Notes under the pieces: generated by a model
Database searches by the model: none
What the model saw: only the letters and a program-made list of their open reading frames with translations
What the model was told of the DNA's origin: nothing
Origin: Georgenia daeguensis
GTDB lineage: Bacteria; Actinomycetota; Actinomycetes; Actinomycetales; Actinomycetaceae
NCBI RefSeq assembly: GCF_039537705.1
Contig: NZ_BAABBA010000004.1
Coordinates: 186,001-250,000, forward strand
Length of the DNA stretch: 64,000 bases
Direction: 5' to 3'
Program-made: the position numbers and the translations under genes
In this document: positions 50,420-59,720 of the stretch, in pieces
Position numbering within the stretch: the first letter of the stretch is position 1
Layout: each line of letters starts with the position of its first letter

Positions 50420-50719
50420 TTGTCCCTCTTCTTCGGCCTGCTGGACCTGCTGCTGCTGCTCTACATGCTGGTCCTGATCGTCAGGCTCGTCCTCGACTGG
50501 ATCCAGGTGTTCGCGCGCTCCTGGCGCCCCTCGGGGATCGTCCTCGTCCTCGCGAACCTGGTCTACGGGCTGACCGACCCGCCCCTGCGCTTCCTGCGCC
50601 GGTTCATCCCTCCGCTGCGCCTGGGCCAGGTGCAGCTCGACCTGGGATTCCTGGTGCTCTTCCTGGGGGTGCAGCTGCTGCGCGTGATGGTCCGTGCGCT
50701 GGCGGCAGGTTTCTCCTGA
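50420..50719 (+). CDS. YggT family membrane protein
   Basis: 99-residue protein with two long hydrophobic stretches (about 2-25 and 72-95) separated by RSWRPSGIVLVLANLVYGLTDPPLRFLRRFIPPLR (quoted region: LTDPPLRFLRRFIPPL), the YggT family hallmark. Its role is unclear, perhaps in division or osmotic balance. TTG 50420 is 5 bases after the sepF stop and gives the family-length product. Confidence 0.88.
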   Translation: MSLFFGLLDLLLLLYMLVLIVRLVLDWIQVFARSWRPSGIVLVLANLVYGLTDPPLRFLRRFIPPLRLGQVQLDLGFLVLFLGVQLLRVMVRALAAGFS

Positions 50720-50838
50720 CACCACATCGACCGCTAATGTCCTAGCAGGCACTGCTTGCCAGGGGTCCGCTACGGTTGCTCGAGTGAGCGGCCGGACCAG
50801 GGCTCATGACCGAACGAGACGACACCGAGGTGACCACC

Positions 50839-51525
50839 ATGGCGCTGCTCACAGCAGACGACGTCCTCAACAAGAAGTTCCAGCCGACCAAGTTCCGCGA
50901 GGGTTACGACCAGGACGAGGTCGACGACTTCCTTGACGAGGTCGTCAACACGCTGCGCGTGGTGACGGGTGAGAACGAGGAGCTCAAGGCCAAGCTGGCC
51001 GCCGCCGAGCGCCGAGTCGCCGAGCTGACCCGCGAGGGCGGCAACGGCGCGCGTCCGGCATTCGCCGAGAACCAGTCCCCGGCCGAGTCGGAGCCCGAGG
51101 TCGTCGAGCAGGCGGCCGCCCGGCCCGTCCCGGCCGCCGCCCCGGTCCAGCCGGCCCCGGTCCAGGCCGCGCCCGTGCAGGCCGCGCCGGTCCAGACCGC
51201 CCCGGCCGGCGGCAACGAGCCCGAGTCCGCCACCGGCATGCTCGCCCTGGCGCAGCGCCTGCACGACGAGTACGTGCGCAACGGCAAGGAGGAGGGCGAG
51301 CGGCTCGTCTCCGAGGCCCAGGCCGAGGGGCAGCGCATCATCAAGGAGGCCGAGGACCAGCACAACCGGACCCTCACCCAGCTCGAGCAGGAGCGTTCGC
51401 TCCTGGAGCGCAAGATCGACGAGCTGCGCACCTTCGAGCGCGACTACCGCACCCGCCTGAAGAGCTACCTCGAGTCTCTCCTCAGCAACGTCGAGTCCGG
51501 CGCCCCCAAGGCCGAGGGCATCTGA
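50839..51525 (+). CDS. divIVA: Polar growth protein DivIVA / Wag31
   Basis: Coiled-coil scaffold at cell poles that directs wall growth and interacts with ParB in actinobacteria. It has 228 residues. N-terminal DivIVA domain MALLTADDVLNKKFQPTKFR then GYDQDEVDDFLDEVV; coiled coil 45-75; a disordered Pro/Ala/Gln linker with repeated APVQ units (about 100-135); second coiled coil from TGMLALAQRLHDEYVRNG to the end. ATG 50839 (after GAGGTG) is preferred to the upstream start at 50806. A large hairpin follows its stop. Confidence 0.95.
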   Translation: MALLTADDVLNKKFQPTKFREGYDQDEVDDFLDEVVNTLRVVTGENEELKAKLAAAERRVAELTREGGNGARPAFAENQSPAESEPEVVEQAAARPVPAAAPVQPAPVQAAPVQAAPVQTAPAGGNEPESATGMLALAQRLHDEYVRNGKEEGERLVSEAQAEGQRIIKEAEDQHNRTLTQLEQERSLLERKIDELRTFERDYRTRLKSYLESLLSNVESGAPKAEGI

Positions 51526-51532
51526 CCCGCAG

Positions 51533-51586
51533 CACCGACGACGGACGGCGACGGCCCACCAGGGCCGTCGCCGTCCGTCGTCGGTG
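51533..51586. terminator. Very long perfect hairpin after divIVA
   Basis: A perfect 25-bp inverted repeat (51533-51557 with 51562-51586) around an ACCA loop. No T-run follows. It starts 8 bases after the divIVA stop and ends about 20 bases before the lspA start, so it either ends the dcw transcript or acts as an attenuator or RNase III-type processing site ahead of lspA. Confidence 0.85.
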
Positions 51587-51607
51587 TGACGTGCGAGGAT
51601 GACACCG

Positions 51608-52297
51608 ATGGAGAGCCAGCCCGAGACGCCGCAGCACCGCGCCCGCGACCGGGGCGCCGACGTGCCCGCGCTGACGCAGGAGACCGAGGGCACGCCGACC
51701 GCCCGGGACGACGGCGCACCGGCCCGGGACGAGGGCCCACCGGCCCGGTTCGACGGCACGCCCGTCGTCCCGTCCCGCCTTCGCCGTCGGCTTCTCGCCC
51801 TCCTGCTCGGGCTCGCGGCGGGCATCGTCGCGGTCGACCAGGTGACCAAGCACCTCGCCGAGGCGCGCCTGGTGCGCGGCGAGATCGTGCCGCTCCTCGG
51901 AGACGCCCTGGGCCTGCAGCTCGTCTACAACCCGGGTGCGGCGTTCTCCTTCGCCACCGGCATGACGTGGGTCTTCACGATCATCATGGTGATCGTGGCC
52001 GTCGCGGTGCTGCGCGTCTCGCGCCGCCTCGGCTCGACCGCCTGGGCGGTCGCGCTGGGCATGCTGCTCGGCGGCTGCCTCGGCAACCTCTACGACCGGC
52101 TCTTCCGCGACCCGGGCTTCGCCGTCGGGCACGTCGTGGACTTCATCAGCTACAACGGCTGGTTCGTCGGCAACGTCGCCGACATCGCGATCGTCGGCGC
52201 CGCGGTGCTGGTCGCCCTGCTCGCCGTGCGCGGACGGGAGGTCGACGGCTCGCTCGCCGTCGACGTCGAGCGACGGGGGAGAGGTGCCGATGCCTGA
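51608..52297 (+). CDS. lspA: Lipoprotein signal peptidase
   Basis: Aspartic membrane protease that removes lipoprotein signal peptides. It has 229 residues, with a ~55-residue hydrophilic N-terminal extension rich in Asp/Pro/Arg. Four membrane segments follow. Motifs: VAVDQVTKHLAE, VYNPGAAFSFATG, GGCLGNLYDRLF with the first catalytic Asp, and GHVVDFISYNGWFVGNVADIAI with the second. ATG 51608 is favoured because GAGG abuts the alternative ATG at 51599. rluD overlaps its end. Confidence 0.93.
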   Translation: MESQPETPQHRARDRGADVPALTQETEGTPTARDDGAPARDEGPPARFDGTPVVPSRLRRRLLALLLGLAAGIVAVDQVTKHLAEARLVRGEIVPLLGDALGLQLVYNPGAAFSFATGMTWVFTIIMVIVAVAVLRVSRRLGSTAWAVALGMLLGGCLGNLYDRLFRDPGFAVGHVVDFISYNGWFVGNVADIAIVGAAVLVALLAVRGREVDGSLAVDVERRGRGADA

Positions 52298-53222
52298 GGT
52301 CCGCTCCCTGCCCGTCCCGGACGGCCTGGTCGGCGAGAGGGTCGACGCGGCCCTCGCGCGTCTGCTCGGCCTGTCCCGCACGCGCGCGGCCGAGCTGGCC
52401 GCGGCCGGCGGCGTCACGCTCGACGGGCGCGCCCTGGGCAAGTCCGACCGGCTCGTCGCCGGCGGCTGGCTCGAGGTGACCCTGCCCGACGTCGCTCCCC
52501 AGGCCGCGCCCGCGCCGGTCGCCGTCGCGGGGATGCGGCTGGTCTACGAGGACGACGACGTCGTCGTCGTCGACAAGCCCGTCGGCGTCGCCGCCCACCC
52601 GTCCCCGGGCTGGGACGGGCCCACCGTCGTCGGCGCGCTGGCCGCCGCCGGCCACCGGATCTCCACCTCCGGAGCCGCCGAGCGGCAGGGCATCGTGCAC
52701 CGGCTCGACGTCGGCACGTCCGGGCTCATGGTGGTGGCCAAGTCCGAGCTGGCGTACAGCGTCCTCAAGCGCGCCTTCAAGGAGCGCACGGTCGAGAAGG
52801 TCTACCACGCGCTCGTCCAGGGCCACCCCGACCCGTCCACCGGCACGGTCGACGCCCCCATCGGCCGGCACCCGACCGCCCCCTACAAGATGGCGGTCGT
52901 GGCCGGCGGCAAGGAGTCGGTGACGCACTACGAGACCCTCGAGGCGATGGCCGGCGCCTCGCTCCTGGAGATCCACCTCGAGACCGGGCGCACCCACCAG
53001 ATCCGCGTGCACATGGCCGCGGTGCGTCATCCCTGCGTGGGCGACCTCACCTACGGCGCCGACCCACGCCTGGCCGAGCGGCTGCACCTGACCCGGCAGT
53101 GGCTGCACGCCGTCCGGCTGGGGTTCGAGCACCCCGCCACGGGGCGCTGGACGCAGGTGAGCAGCGACTACCCCGAGGATCTCGCCGACGCCCTCGCGGC
53201 CATGCGGGAGGGAGCACGATGA
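52290..53222 (+). CDS. rluD: RluD-family 23S rRNA pseudouridine synthase
   Basis: 310-residue RluA/RluD-type enzyme. N-terminal S4 domain (GERVDAALARLLGLSRTRAAEL), catalytic Asp in IVHRLDVGTSGLMVVAKS, VEKVYHALVQGHP, and LETGRTHQIRVHMA near residue 230. The likely targets are helix 69 uridines, inferred from family. ATG 52290 follows GGGAGAGG and overlaps lspA by 8 bp, a pairing conserved in many bacteria; it overlaps the next gene by 4 bp. Confidence 0.93.
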   Translation: MPEVRSLPVPDGLVGERVDAALARLLGLSRTRAAELAAAGGVTLDGRALGKSDRLVAGGWLEVTLPDVAPQAAPAPVAVAGMRLVYEDDDVVVVDKPVGVAAHPSPGWDGPTVVGALAAAGHRISTSGAAERQGIVHRLDVGTSGLMVVAKSELAYSVLKRAFKERTVEKVYHALVQGHPDPSTGTVDAPIGRHPTAPYKMAVVAGGKESVTHYETLEAMAGASLLEIHLETGRTHQIRVHMAAVRHPCVGDLTYGADPRLAERLHLTRQWLHAVRLGFEHPATGRWTQVSSDYPEDLADALAAMREGAR

Positions 53223-53773
53223 CCCCGCCGAGCACCCCCGAGAGCTCCGGCACCGACGTCGTCGACGACGCCGACGGCGTGACGATCGTCCGCGTGACCG
53301 AGCGCGCCCAGCTCGAGCGCGCCTGGGACGTGCGCACGGAGGTCTTCGTCCACGAGCAGCACGTGCCGCTCGAGGAGGAGATCGACGACCTCGACACCGC
53401 CGAGAGCACCACCCACGTGCTGGCGCTCGACGACACCGGCGGGGCGGTCGGGACCGGTCGGCTGCTCACCGACCCCGCCCACCCGGGCGAGGTGCATCTC
53501 GGCCGGCTCGCCGTCCGGGCGGCCGCGCGTGGCCAGGGCATCGGGGCCCGCCTCGTCGTCGCCATCGAGGCCCTGGCCCTCGCCGAGCACGCGGTGACGC
53601 GGGACGGCCCCGAGACCGGTGGGAGGCCGCGCCTCGCGGTGCGCGTCGTGCTCTCCGCGCAGGAGGTGGCGATGGAGTTCTACCGCCGGCTCGGCTACGA
53701 GGTGGTCACGGGCGAGCGCTACCTCGACGCGGGCATCTGGCACCAGGACATGGCCCGGACCGTCGTGTCCTGA
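53219..53773 (+). CDS. GNAT family N-acetyltransferase
   Basis: 184-residue acetyltransferase. VRTEVFVHEQHVPLEEEIDDLD at residues ~38-60 is typical of the ElaA/YjcF-like branch; the acetyl-CoA loop is HLGRLAVRAAARGQGIGARLVV; C-terminal FYRRLGYEVVTGERYLDAGIWHQDMA resembles ElaA-like proteins. Substrate unknown. ATG 53219 overlaps the rluD stop. Confidence 0.85.
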   Translation: MTPPSTPESSGTDVVDDADGVTIVRVTERAQLERAWDVRTEVFVHEQHVPLEEEIDDLDTAESTTHVLALDDTGGAVGTGRLLTDPAHPGEVHLGRLAVRAAARGQGIGARLVVAIEALALAEHAVTRDGPETGGRPRLAVRVVLSAQEVAMEFYRRLGYEVVTGERYLDAGIWHQDMARTVVS

Positions 53774-53940
53774 CCGCGGGGTCCGGCGCGTCGCTCCGGG
53801 TGATCCCGGCCACCCCGCGAGCCCGCGGTCCGCGGCGGATCGCGAGCTCCCGGACGACCCGCCGGGGAGCGACACGCCGGGCCCGGGCGGCACGCCGGGC
53901 GCGGCCGCCGCGCCTGAACGGAAGTGTCGGCGGCCCGACC
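53774..53940. other. GC-rich gap before dnaE
   Basis: About 170 bp without a gene or clear terminator. It holds only short GC palindromes and the upstream part of the dnaE promoter. Confidence 0.4.
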
Positions 53941-53946
53941 TAAACT
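53941..53946 (+). promoter_or_regulatory. -10 element of dnaE (leaderless)
   Basis: TAAACT, 7 bases, then ATG 53954. No Shine-Dalgarno is present. Confidence 0.6.
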
Positions 53947-53953
53947 GGGGCGC

Positions 53954-56900
53954 ATGGCTGCTGGAGGATCCTCGGAAGACTTCGTCCACCTCCACGTCCA
54001 CACCGAGTACTCGATGCTGGACGGGGCCGCCAAGCTGAACCCGCTCTTCGCCGAGGTCGACAGGCTGGGCCAGAAGGCCATCGCCATGACCGACCACGGC
54101 TACATGTTCGGCGCCTACGACTTCTGGAGCACGGCCCGCGGCGCGGGCATCAAGCCGATCATCGGCGTCGAGGCGTACCTGACCCCGGGGACGGCGCGGG
54201 CGGACAAGACGCGCGTGCGCTGGGGCGACGAGTCCCAGTCCGACGACGACGTCTCGGCGCGGGGCTCCTACACGCACATGACCATGCTCGCCCGGACCAC
54301 CGAGGGGATGCACAACCTGTTCCGGATGGCCTCCCTCGCCTCGCTCGACGGGCAGATGGGCAAGGCGCCGCGCATGGACCGCGAGCTGCTCACCACCTAC
54401 GGCAAGGGCCTGATCGCGACCACCGGGTGCCCCTCCGGGGAGGTCCAGACCCGTATCCGGCTCGGCCAGTACGAGGAGGCCCGGCGGGCCGCCGGGGAGT
54501 TCCAGGACATCTTCGGCAAGGAGAACTTCTACGTCGAGCTGATGCAGCACGGCCTGGACATCGAGTCCCGCGTCATCCCGGACCTGCTGCGCCTGTCCCA
54601 GGACATCGGCGCCCCGCTGCTGGCCACGAACGACTCCCACTACGTCAAGGCCGAGGACCACAGCACGCACGACGCCCTTCTGTGCATCAACTCCGGGTCA
54701 ACCCTGGCCGACCCGAACCGGTTCCGGTTCACCGGCGACACCTACTACGTGCGCTCGGCCGCCGAGATGCGCGACGTGTGGCGCGACCACCCGGACGCCT
54801 GCGACAACACGCTGCTCGTCGCCGAGCAGTGCGAGGTGGAGTTCCACACCGCCGCGCAGGGCGCGAACTACATGCCGCGCTTCGAGGTCCCGGCGGGCGA
54901 GGACGAGCACTCCTGGTTCGTCAAGGAGGTCGAGAAGGGACTGCACTACCGCTTCCCGAACGGCATTCCCGACGACGTGCGCAAGCAGGCCGAGTACGAG
55001 GTCGGCGTCATCACCCAGATGGGCTTCCCCGGCTACTTCCTCGTCGTCTCCGACTTCATCAACTGGGCCAAGTCCCAGGGCATCCGCGTGGGGCCGGGCC
55101 GTGGCTCCGGCGCCGGCTCGATGGTCGCCTACGCGATGCGCATCACCGACCTCAACCCGCTGGACCACGGGCTCATCTTCGAGCGGTTCCTCAACCCCGA
55201 CCGCGTCTCCATGCCCGACTTCGACGTCGACTTCGACGAGCGCCGGCGCGGCGAGGTCATCGACTACGTGACGAAGAAGTACGGCGACGACCGCGTCGCC
55301 CAGGTGGTCACGTACGGCACCATCAAGGCCAAGCAGGCCCTGAAGGACTCCTCCCGCGTCCTCGGCTACCCCTTCGCGATGGGCGAGAAGCTGACCAAGG
55401 CGATGCCGCCGTCGGTCATGGGCAAGGACATCACGCTCTCGGGGATCTTCGACCCGAAGGACAAGCGCTACGCCGAGGCGGAGGAGTTCCGCCAGGTCCA
55501 CGCCGCCGACCCCGAGGCGCAGAAGATCGTCTCCTACGCCAAGGGCCTCGAGGGCATCAAGCGCCAGTGGGGCGTCCACGCCTGCGCGGTCATCATGTCC
55601 TCCGCGCCGCTGATCGACATCATCCCGATCATGCGCCGTCCGCAGGACGGCGCCATCATCACGCAGTTCGACTACCCGACCTGCGAGGGTCTGGGCCTGC
55701 TGAAGATGGACTTCCTGGGCCTGCGCAACCTCACGGTCCTCGACGACGCCCTGAAGAACCTCGTGGTCAACGGCAAGGAGCCGGTCGACCTCGAGACTCT
55801 CGGCCTGGACGACCCCAAGACGTACGAGCTCCTCGGCCGCGGCGACACCCTGGGCGTGTTCCAGCTCGACGGCGGCGGCATGCGGACCCTGCTGCGGCTC
55901 ATGCGCCCCGACAACTTCGAGGACATCTCCGCCGTCGGCGCGCTGTACCGGCCCGGCCCGATGGGTGCGAACTCGCACACGAACTACGCGCTGCGCAAGA
56001 ACGGCCAGCAGAAGATCGAGCCCATCCACCCCGAGCTCGAGGAGCCGCTCAAGGAGATCCTCGGCACCACGTACGGCCTGATCGTGTACCAGGAGCAGGT
56101 CATGGCCATCGCGCAGAAGGTCGCCGGGTTCACGCTCGGCCAGGCCGACCTGCTGCGCCGCGCGATGGGCAAGAAGAAGAAGGCGGAGCTGGACAAGCAG
56201 TACGCCGGCTTCGAGGCGGGGATGCTCGAGCGCGGCTACTCCAAGGAAGCCGTCAAGACGCTGTGGGACATCCTCCTGCCGTTCTCCGACTACGCCTTCA
56301 ACAAGGCGCACTCGGCCGCTTACGGCGTGGTCTCGTTCTGGACCGCCTACCTCAAGGCGAACTACCCGACCGAGTACATGGCCGCCCTGCTCACCTCGAC
56401 GCAGGACAACAAGGACCGCCTGGGCCTGTACCTCGGCGAGTGCCGCCACATGGGCATCACGGTCCTGCCCCCGGACGTGAACACCTCCGCCGCCGACTTC
56501 ACCCCGGTCGGCAACGACATCCGGTTCGGGCTGGCCGCGATCCGCAACGTGGGAGCGCACGTGGTCCGGGCGATCGTCGAGACCCGGGAGCAGAAGGGGG
56601 ACTTCACCTCCTTCACCGACTTCCTCGACAAGGTCCCCGCGGTCGTCTGCAACAAGCGCACCATCGAGTCCCTCATCAAGGCCGGTGCCTTCGACTCCCT
56701 CGGACACACCCGCCGCTCGCTCGTGGCGGCGCACGAGGACGCCATCGACGCCGTCGTGGACGTCAAGCGCAACGAGGCCGTGGGCCAGTTCGACCTCTTC
56801 GCCGGCCTCGGCGGCGACGACGGCGGCGCGGCCGGCTTCGCGCCCGACATCCCCGACCTGCCCGAGTGGGACAAGAAGGCCAAGCTGACCTTCGAGCGCC

Positions 56901-57505
56901 AGATGCTGGGCCTGTACGTGTCCGACCACCCGCTCGCCGGGCTGGAGCACGTGCTCCAGCGGGCCGCCGACACCCAGGTGGCGTCCCTGCTCGAGGACGA
57001 CGCCCGGCCCGACGGCGCCAGCGTCCACATCGCCGGCCTGGTCACCTCCCTGCAGCGGAAGATGACGAAGAACGGCAACCCGTGGGCCATCGCCACCGTC
57101 GAGGACCTCACCGGCTCCATCGAGGTGCTGTTCTTCCCGCAGACGTTCGCGACCGTCTCCACCGCGCTCGCCGAGGACACGATCGTCACCGTTCGCGGCC
57201 GCCTCAACCGCCGCGACGACATCCCCACGATCTACGCGCAGGAGATGACGCTGCCGGACGTGTCCAACGCCGAGGACGGGCCGGTGAGCCTGACGCTTCC
57301 CGCCAACCGGTGCACCGGCCCGATGGTCGAGCAGCTGCGCGGCATCCTCACCAACCACCCCGGCCAGGCGGAGGTGCGCCTGCGCCTGACCAGCCCGGGC
57401 CGCCACACGGTGATGAAGCTGGCGGACAACCTGCGCGTGCAGCCCACCCCGGCGCTGTTCGGGGACCTCAAGGCGCTGCTCGGGCCGAGCTGCCTGGTGC
57501 ACTGA
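53954..57505 (+). CDS. dnaE: DNA polymerase III alpha subunit DnaE1
   Basis: Replicative polymerase catalytic subunit, 1,183 residues, standard actinobacterial DnaE1 length. PHP domain at the N-terminus with metal ligands HLHVHTEYSMLDGAAK and AMTDHGYMFGA intact (proofreading exonuclease in mycobacterial DnaE1); polymerase motif SMPDFDVDFDERRRGEVIDY with the catalytic aspartates; GRGSGAGSMVAYA; helix-hairpin-helix and OB domain (SLQRKMTKNGNPWAIATVED). The frame extends to 53924, but ATG 53954 with TAAACT 7 bases upstream indicates a leaderless start. Confidence 0.97.
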   Translation: MAAGGSSEDFVHLHVHTEYSMLDGAAKLNPLFAEVDRLGQKAIAMTDHGYMFGAYDFWSTARGAGIKPIIGVEAYLTPGTARADKTRVRWGDESQSDDDVSARGSYTHMTMLARTTEGMHNLFRMASLASLDGQMGKAPRMDRELLTTYGKGLIATTGCPSGEVQTRIRLGQYEEARRAAGEFQDIFGKENFYVELMQHGLDIESRVIPDLLRLSQDIGAPLLATNDSHYVKAEDHSTHDALLCINSGSTLADPNRFRFTGDTYYVRSAAEMRDVWRDHPDACDNTLLVAEQCEVEFHTAAQGANYMPRFEVPAGEDEHSWFVKEVEKGLHYRFPNGIPDDVRKQAEYEVGVITQMGFPGYFLVVSDFINWAKSQGIRVGPGRGSGAGSMVAYAMRITDLNPLDHGLIFERFLNPDRVSMPDFDVDFDERRRGEVIDYVTKKYGDDRVAQVVTYGTIKAKQALKDSSRVLGYPFAMGEKLTKAMPPSVMGKDITLSGIFDPKDKRYAEAEEFRQVHAADPEAQKIVSYAKGLEGIKRQWGVHACAVIMSSAPLIDIIPIMRRPQDGAIITQFDYPTCEGLGLLKMDFLGLRNLTVLDDALKNLVVNGKEPVDLETLGLDDPKTYELLGRGDTLGVFQLDGGGMRTLLRLMRPDNFEDISAVGALYRPGPMGANSHTNYALRKNGQQKIEPIHPELEEPLKEILGTTYGLIVYQEQVMAIAQKVAGFTLGQADLLRRAMGKKKKAELDKQYAGFEAGMLERGYSKEAVKTLWDILLPFSDYAFNKAHSAAYGVVSFWTAYLKANYPTEYMAALLTSTQDNKDRLGLYLGECRHMGITVLPPDVNTSAADFTPVGNDIRFGLAAIRNVGAHVVRAIVETREQKGDFTSFTDFLDKVPAVVCNKRTIESLIKAGAFDSLGHTRRSLVAAHEDAIDAVVDVKRNEAVGQFDLFAGLGGDDGGAAGFAPDIPDLPEWDKKAKLTFERQMLGLYVSDHPLAGLEHVLQRAADTQVASLLEDDARPDGASVHIAGLVTSLQRKMTKNGNPWAIATVEDLTGSIEVLFFPQTFATVSTALAEDTIVTVRGRLNRRDDIPTIYAQEMTLPDVSNAEDGPVSLTLPANRCTGPMVEQLRGILTNHPGQAEVRLRLTSPGRHTVMKLADNLRVQPTPALFGDLKALLGPSCLVH

Positions 57506-57583
57506 CCCTGCATCGGCCTGATGGAACGGAGCGGGCGGGACACGAAATCTCGGCGAGGAGACGACGTCGCGTCGGGGTGAGGT

Positions 57584-57814
57584 TCAGCCCACGCGGGCGG
57601 CAGCCCTCCCGGTCGGCAGGTCCACCTCGACGAGCATCCCGGCCGCGAGCTGACGGCCGCGGCGGGTCTCGACCTCGCCGTCCACGCTCACCTCGCCGTC
57701 GGCGATGAGCTCCCGGGCCTGGGCGCCGGACTCCGCCAGGTTCGCGAGCTTGAGGAACTGGCCCAGCCGGATGGTTCCCTCCGTGGGGACCGTGGGGACG
57801 TCGTCGGTTCTCAT
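57584..57814 (-). CDS. S4-domain RNA-binding protein
   Basis: 76-residue protein that is almost wholly an S4 domain of the YbcJ/YaaA type: IRLGQFLKLANLAESGAQAREL then IADGEVSVDGEVETRRGRQL. Such proteins bind structured RNA; the target is unknown. ATG 57814 is preferred to a longer frame from 57898 because CAGGAT ends 6 bases before it. It sits between dnaE and hisD on the opposite strand. Confidence 0.87.
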   Translation of the reverse strand: MRTDDVPTVPTEGTIRLGQFLKLANLAESGAQARELIADGEVSVDGEVETRRGRQLAAGMLVEVDLPTGRAAARVG

Positions 57815-57899
57815 GGCCCGATCCTGCCAGGTGGTGGCGGCCGGCCACCCGGCGGCGTCCCCGGACGGAAGCCCCGGCGGAGCGCCGCCGCTCCGCACC

Positions 57900-57905
57900 T
57901 AGACT
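57900..57905 (+). promoter_or_regulatory. -10 element of hisD (leaderless)
   Basis: TAGACT, 7 bases, then ATG 57913; no ribosome binding site. Confidence 0.6.
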
Positions 57906-57912
57906 TACCATC

Positions 57913-59268
57913 ATGCTCAAGCGCACGGACCTGCGAGGTCAGACCCTGACCGCGGCCGAGCTGGCCGCCACCCTGCCGCGTGCGGCGCTGGACGTGGAAG
58001 GGGCCCTGGAGCAGATCCGGCCCGTCCTGAGGGACGTGCGCGCGCGTGGCGCGGCCGCCCTGCGGGACCTCGCCGAGCGGTTCGACGGCGTTCGCCCGGA
58101 GCACCTGCGCGTCCCGGCCGCCGAGATCGCGGCCGCGCTCGACGGGCTCGACCCCGCCGTGCGGGAGGCGCTCGAGATCTCGATCGCGCACAACCGGGCC
58201 GGGCACACCGCCCAGCTGCCGCGTGAGACCAGCACCGAGATCACCGGCGGCGGCGTCGTGCGCCAGCGCTGGGTGCCGGTGCGTCGCGTCGGCCTGTACG
58301 TGCCCGGCGGGCTGGCCGTCTACCCCTCCAGCGTCGTCATGAACGCCGTGGCCGCGCAGGTGGCCGGCGTGGAGCAGCTCGCCATCGCCTCGCCGCCCCA
58401 GAAGGAGTTCGGCGGCCTGCCCCACCCGGTGATCCTCGCCGCGTGCGCCCTGCTGGGCGTGGGGGAGGTCTACGCCGCGGGCGGCGCCCAGGCCGTGGCC
58501 ATGCTCGCCTACGGCGCCAGCGTCGAGAACGACGTGGACCGCGCCGACCTTGCCGCCGCCGGCGGCGCCGGCGAGCTCCTCTGCGAGCCGGTCGACGTCG
58601 TCACCGGCCCGGGCAACATCTACGTCGCCGCCGCCAAGCGGGCCGTCATGGGCACCGTGGGCATCGACGCCGAGGCCGGCACCACCGAGATCGCGGTCCT
58701 GGCCGACGCGAGCGCGAACCCCGCGCACGTGGCCGTGGACCTGATGTCGCAGGCCGAGCACGACCCCGCCGCCGCGTCCGTCCTGATCACGGACTCGCCC
58801 GAGCTGGCTGACGCCGTCGACGCCGAGATCGCCCGCCGGGTGCCCGCCACCAAGCACGCCGACCGCATGCGTACCGCCCTGACCGGGCCGCAGTCCGGCA
58901 CGGTTCTGGTGGCGGACCTCGAGCAGGGCATCGCCGTCGCCGACGCCTACGGCGCCGAGCACCTCGAGATCCAGACCGCCGACGCCGCGGCGGTCGCCGG
59001 GCGCATCCGCAACGCCGGAGCGATCTTCGTCGGCCCCTACTCCCCGGTGCCGCTGGGTGACTACCTCGCGGGGTCGAACCACGTGCTGCCCACGGGAGGG
59101 ACCGCGCGGTTCGCGAGCGGCCTGAACGTCACCGCCTTCATCAAGTCCGTCCAGGTGATCGAGTACGGCGAGACCGCGCTGAAGGAGCTGGCCGCCCCGC
59201 TGACCGCCCTGGCCGTCTCCGAGGACCTGCCGGGCCACGCCGAGGCGGTCAACGCCCGTTTCGAGTGA
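57913..59268 (+). CDS. hisD: Histidinol dehydrogenase
   Basis: Zn- and NAD-dependent enzyme for the last two steps of histidine synthesis. It has 451 residues. Visible: VPGGLAVYPSSVVMNAVAA, VYAAGGAQAVAMLAYG, VTGPGNIYVAAAKRAVMG, DLMSQAEHDPAA and catalytic/metal residues in AEHLEIQT and GPYSPVPLGDYLAGSNHVLPT (in parts). It is followed directly by DUF385 and MFS genes rather than hisC and hisB, so the histidine operon is not contiguous here. Confidence 0.96.
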   Translation: MLKRTDLRGQTLTAAELAATLPRAALDVEGALEQIRPVLRDVRARGAAALRDLAERFDGVRPEHLRVPAAEIAAALDGLDPAVREALEISIAHNRAGHTAQLPRETSTEITGGGVVRQRWVPVRRVGLYVPGGLAVYPSSVVMNAVAAQVAGVEQLAIASPPQKEFGGLPHPVILAACALLGVGEVYAAGGAQAVAMLAYGASVENDVDRADLAAAGGAGELLCEPVDVVTGPGNIYVAAAKRAVMGTVGIDAEAGTTEIAVLADASANPAHVAVDLMSQAEHDPAAASVLITDSPELADAVDAEIARRVPATKHADRMRTALTGPQSGTVLVADLEQGIAVADAYGAEHLEIQTADAAAVAGRIRNAGAIFVGPYSPVPLGDYLAGSNHVLPTGGTARFASGLNVTAFIKSVQVIEYGETALKELAAPLTALAVSEDLPGHAEAVNARFE

Positions 59269-59720
59269 TGCGCCGCATCCCCCGGTGGCTTGCCCGGGCC
59301 CCGATCCCGCTCTTCCGGGCGGGCTTCGGCTGGGTCTTCGCGGGTGTGCTGGTGATGGTCGAGCACCGCGGTCGCAAGTCAGGTCTGCCCCGGTACGTCG
59401 TCCTCGAGACCGTGGTCGCCGAGCCGGGCGCCGTCGTCGTCCCGTGCGGGTACGGGTCGCGGTCGCAGTGGTTCCGGAACGTCCAGGCCGACCCGCGCGT
59501 ACGGCTCTGGCGCGGGCGCACGGCCGGCGTCCGGGCGGTCGCGCACCTGCTGCCCGCCGCCGAGGCGCACGAGCTCCTCGACCGGTACCGGCACGAGCAC
59601 CGCCTGCGCGCCCGCCTCGTCGCCCGGGTGGTCGGTCTCCCCGGTCTGCGTGCCCGTGACCCGCTGCCGGCCGACATCGACGAGCGTGTGGCGCTCGTAC
59701 GCATCGCGACGCGGCCATGA
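59268..59720 (+). CDS. DUF385 / deazaflavin-dependent nitroreductase-family protein
   Basis: 150-residue member of the Ddn-like split-barrel family, which often binds F420 or a related flavin. Visible: start RRIPRWLARAPIPLFRAGFGWV, EHRGRKSGLPRYVVLETV, YGSRSQWFRNVQADPRVRLW, and RLVARVVGLPG. The SQWFRNVQA-P block is diagnostic. The reaction is unknown. ATG 59268 (or GTG 59265) overlaps the hisD stop. It is also overlapped by the next gene. Confidence 0.82.
   Translation: MRRIPRWLARAPIPLFRAGFGWVFAGVLVMVEHRGRKSGLPRYVVLETVVAEPGAVVVPCGYGSRSQWFRNVQADPRVRLWRGRTAGVRAVAHLLPAAEAHELLDRYRHEHRLRARLVARVVGLPGLRARDPLPADIDERVALVRIATRP

Noticed and set aside
53774..53953. tRNA or small RNA gene in the gap before dnaE
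   Set aside because: No cloverleaf, no T-loop sequence and no terminator; only GC-rich short palindromes.
54427..57708. Long open frames in dnaE (1,093 codons plus, 934 codons minus)
   Set aside because: Out of frame or antisense to dnaE, which is complete and well conserved.
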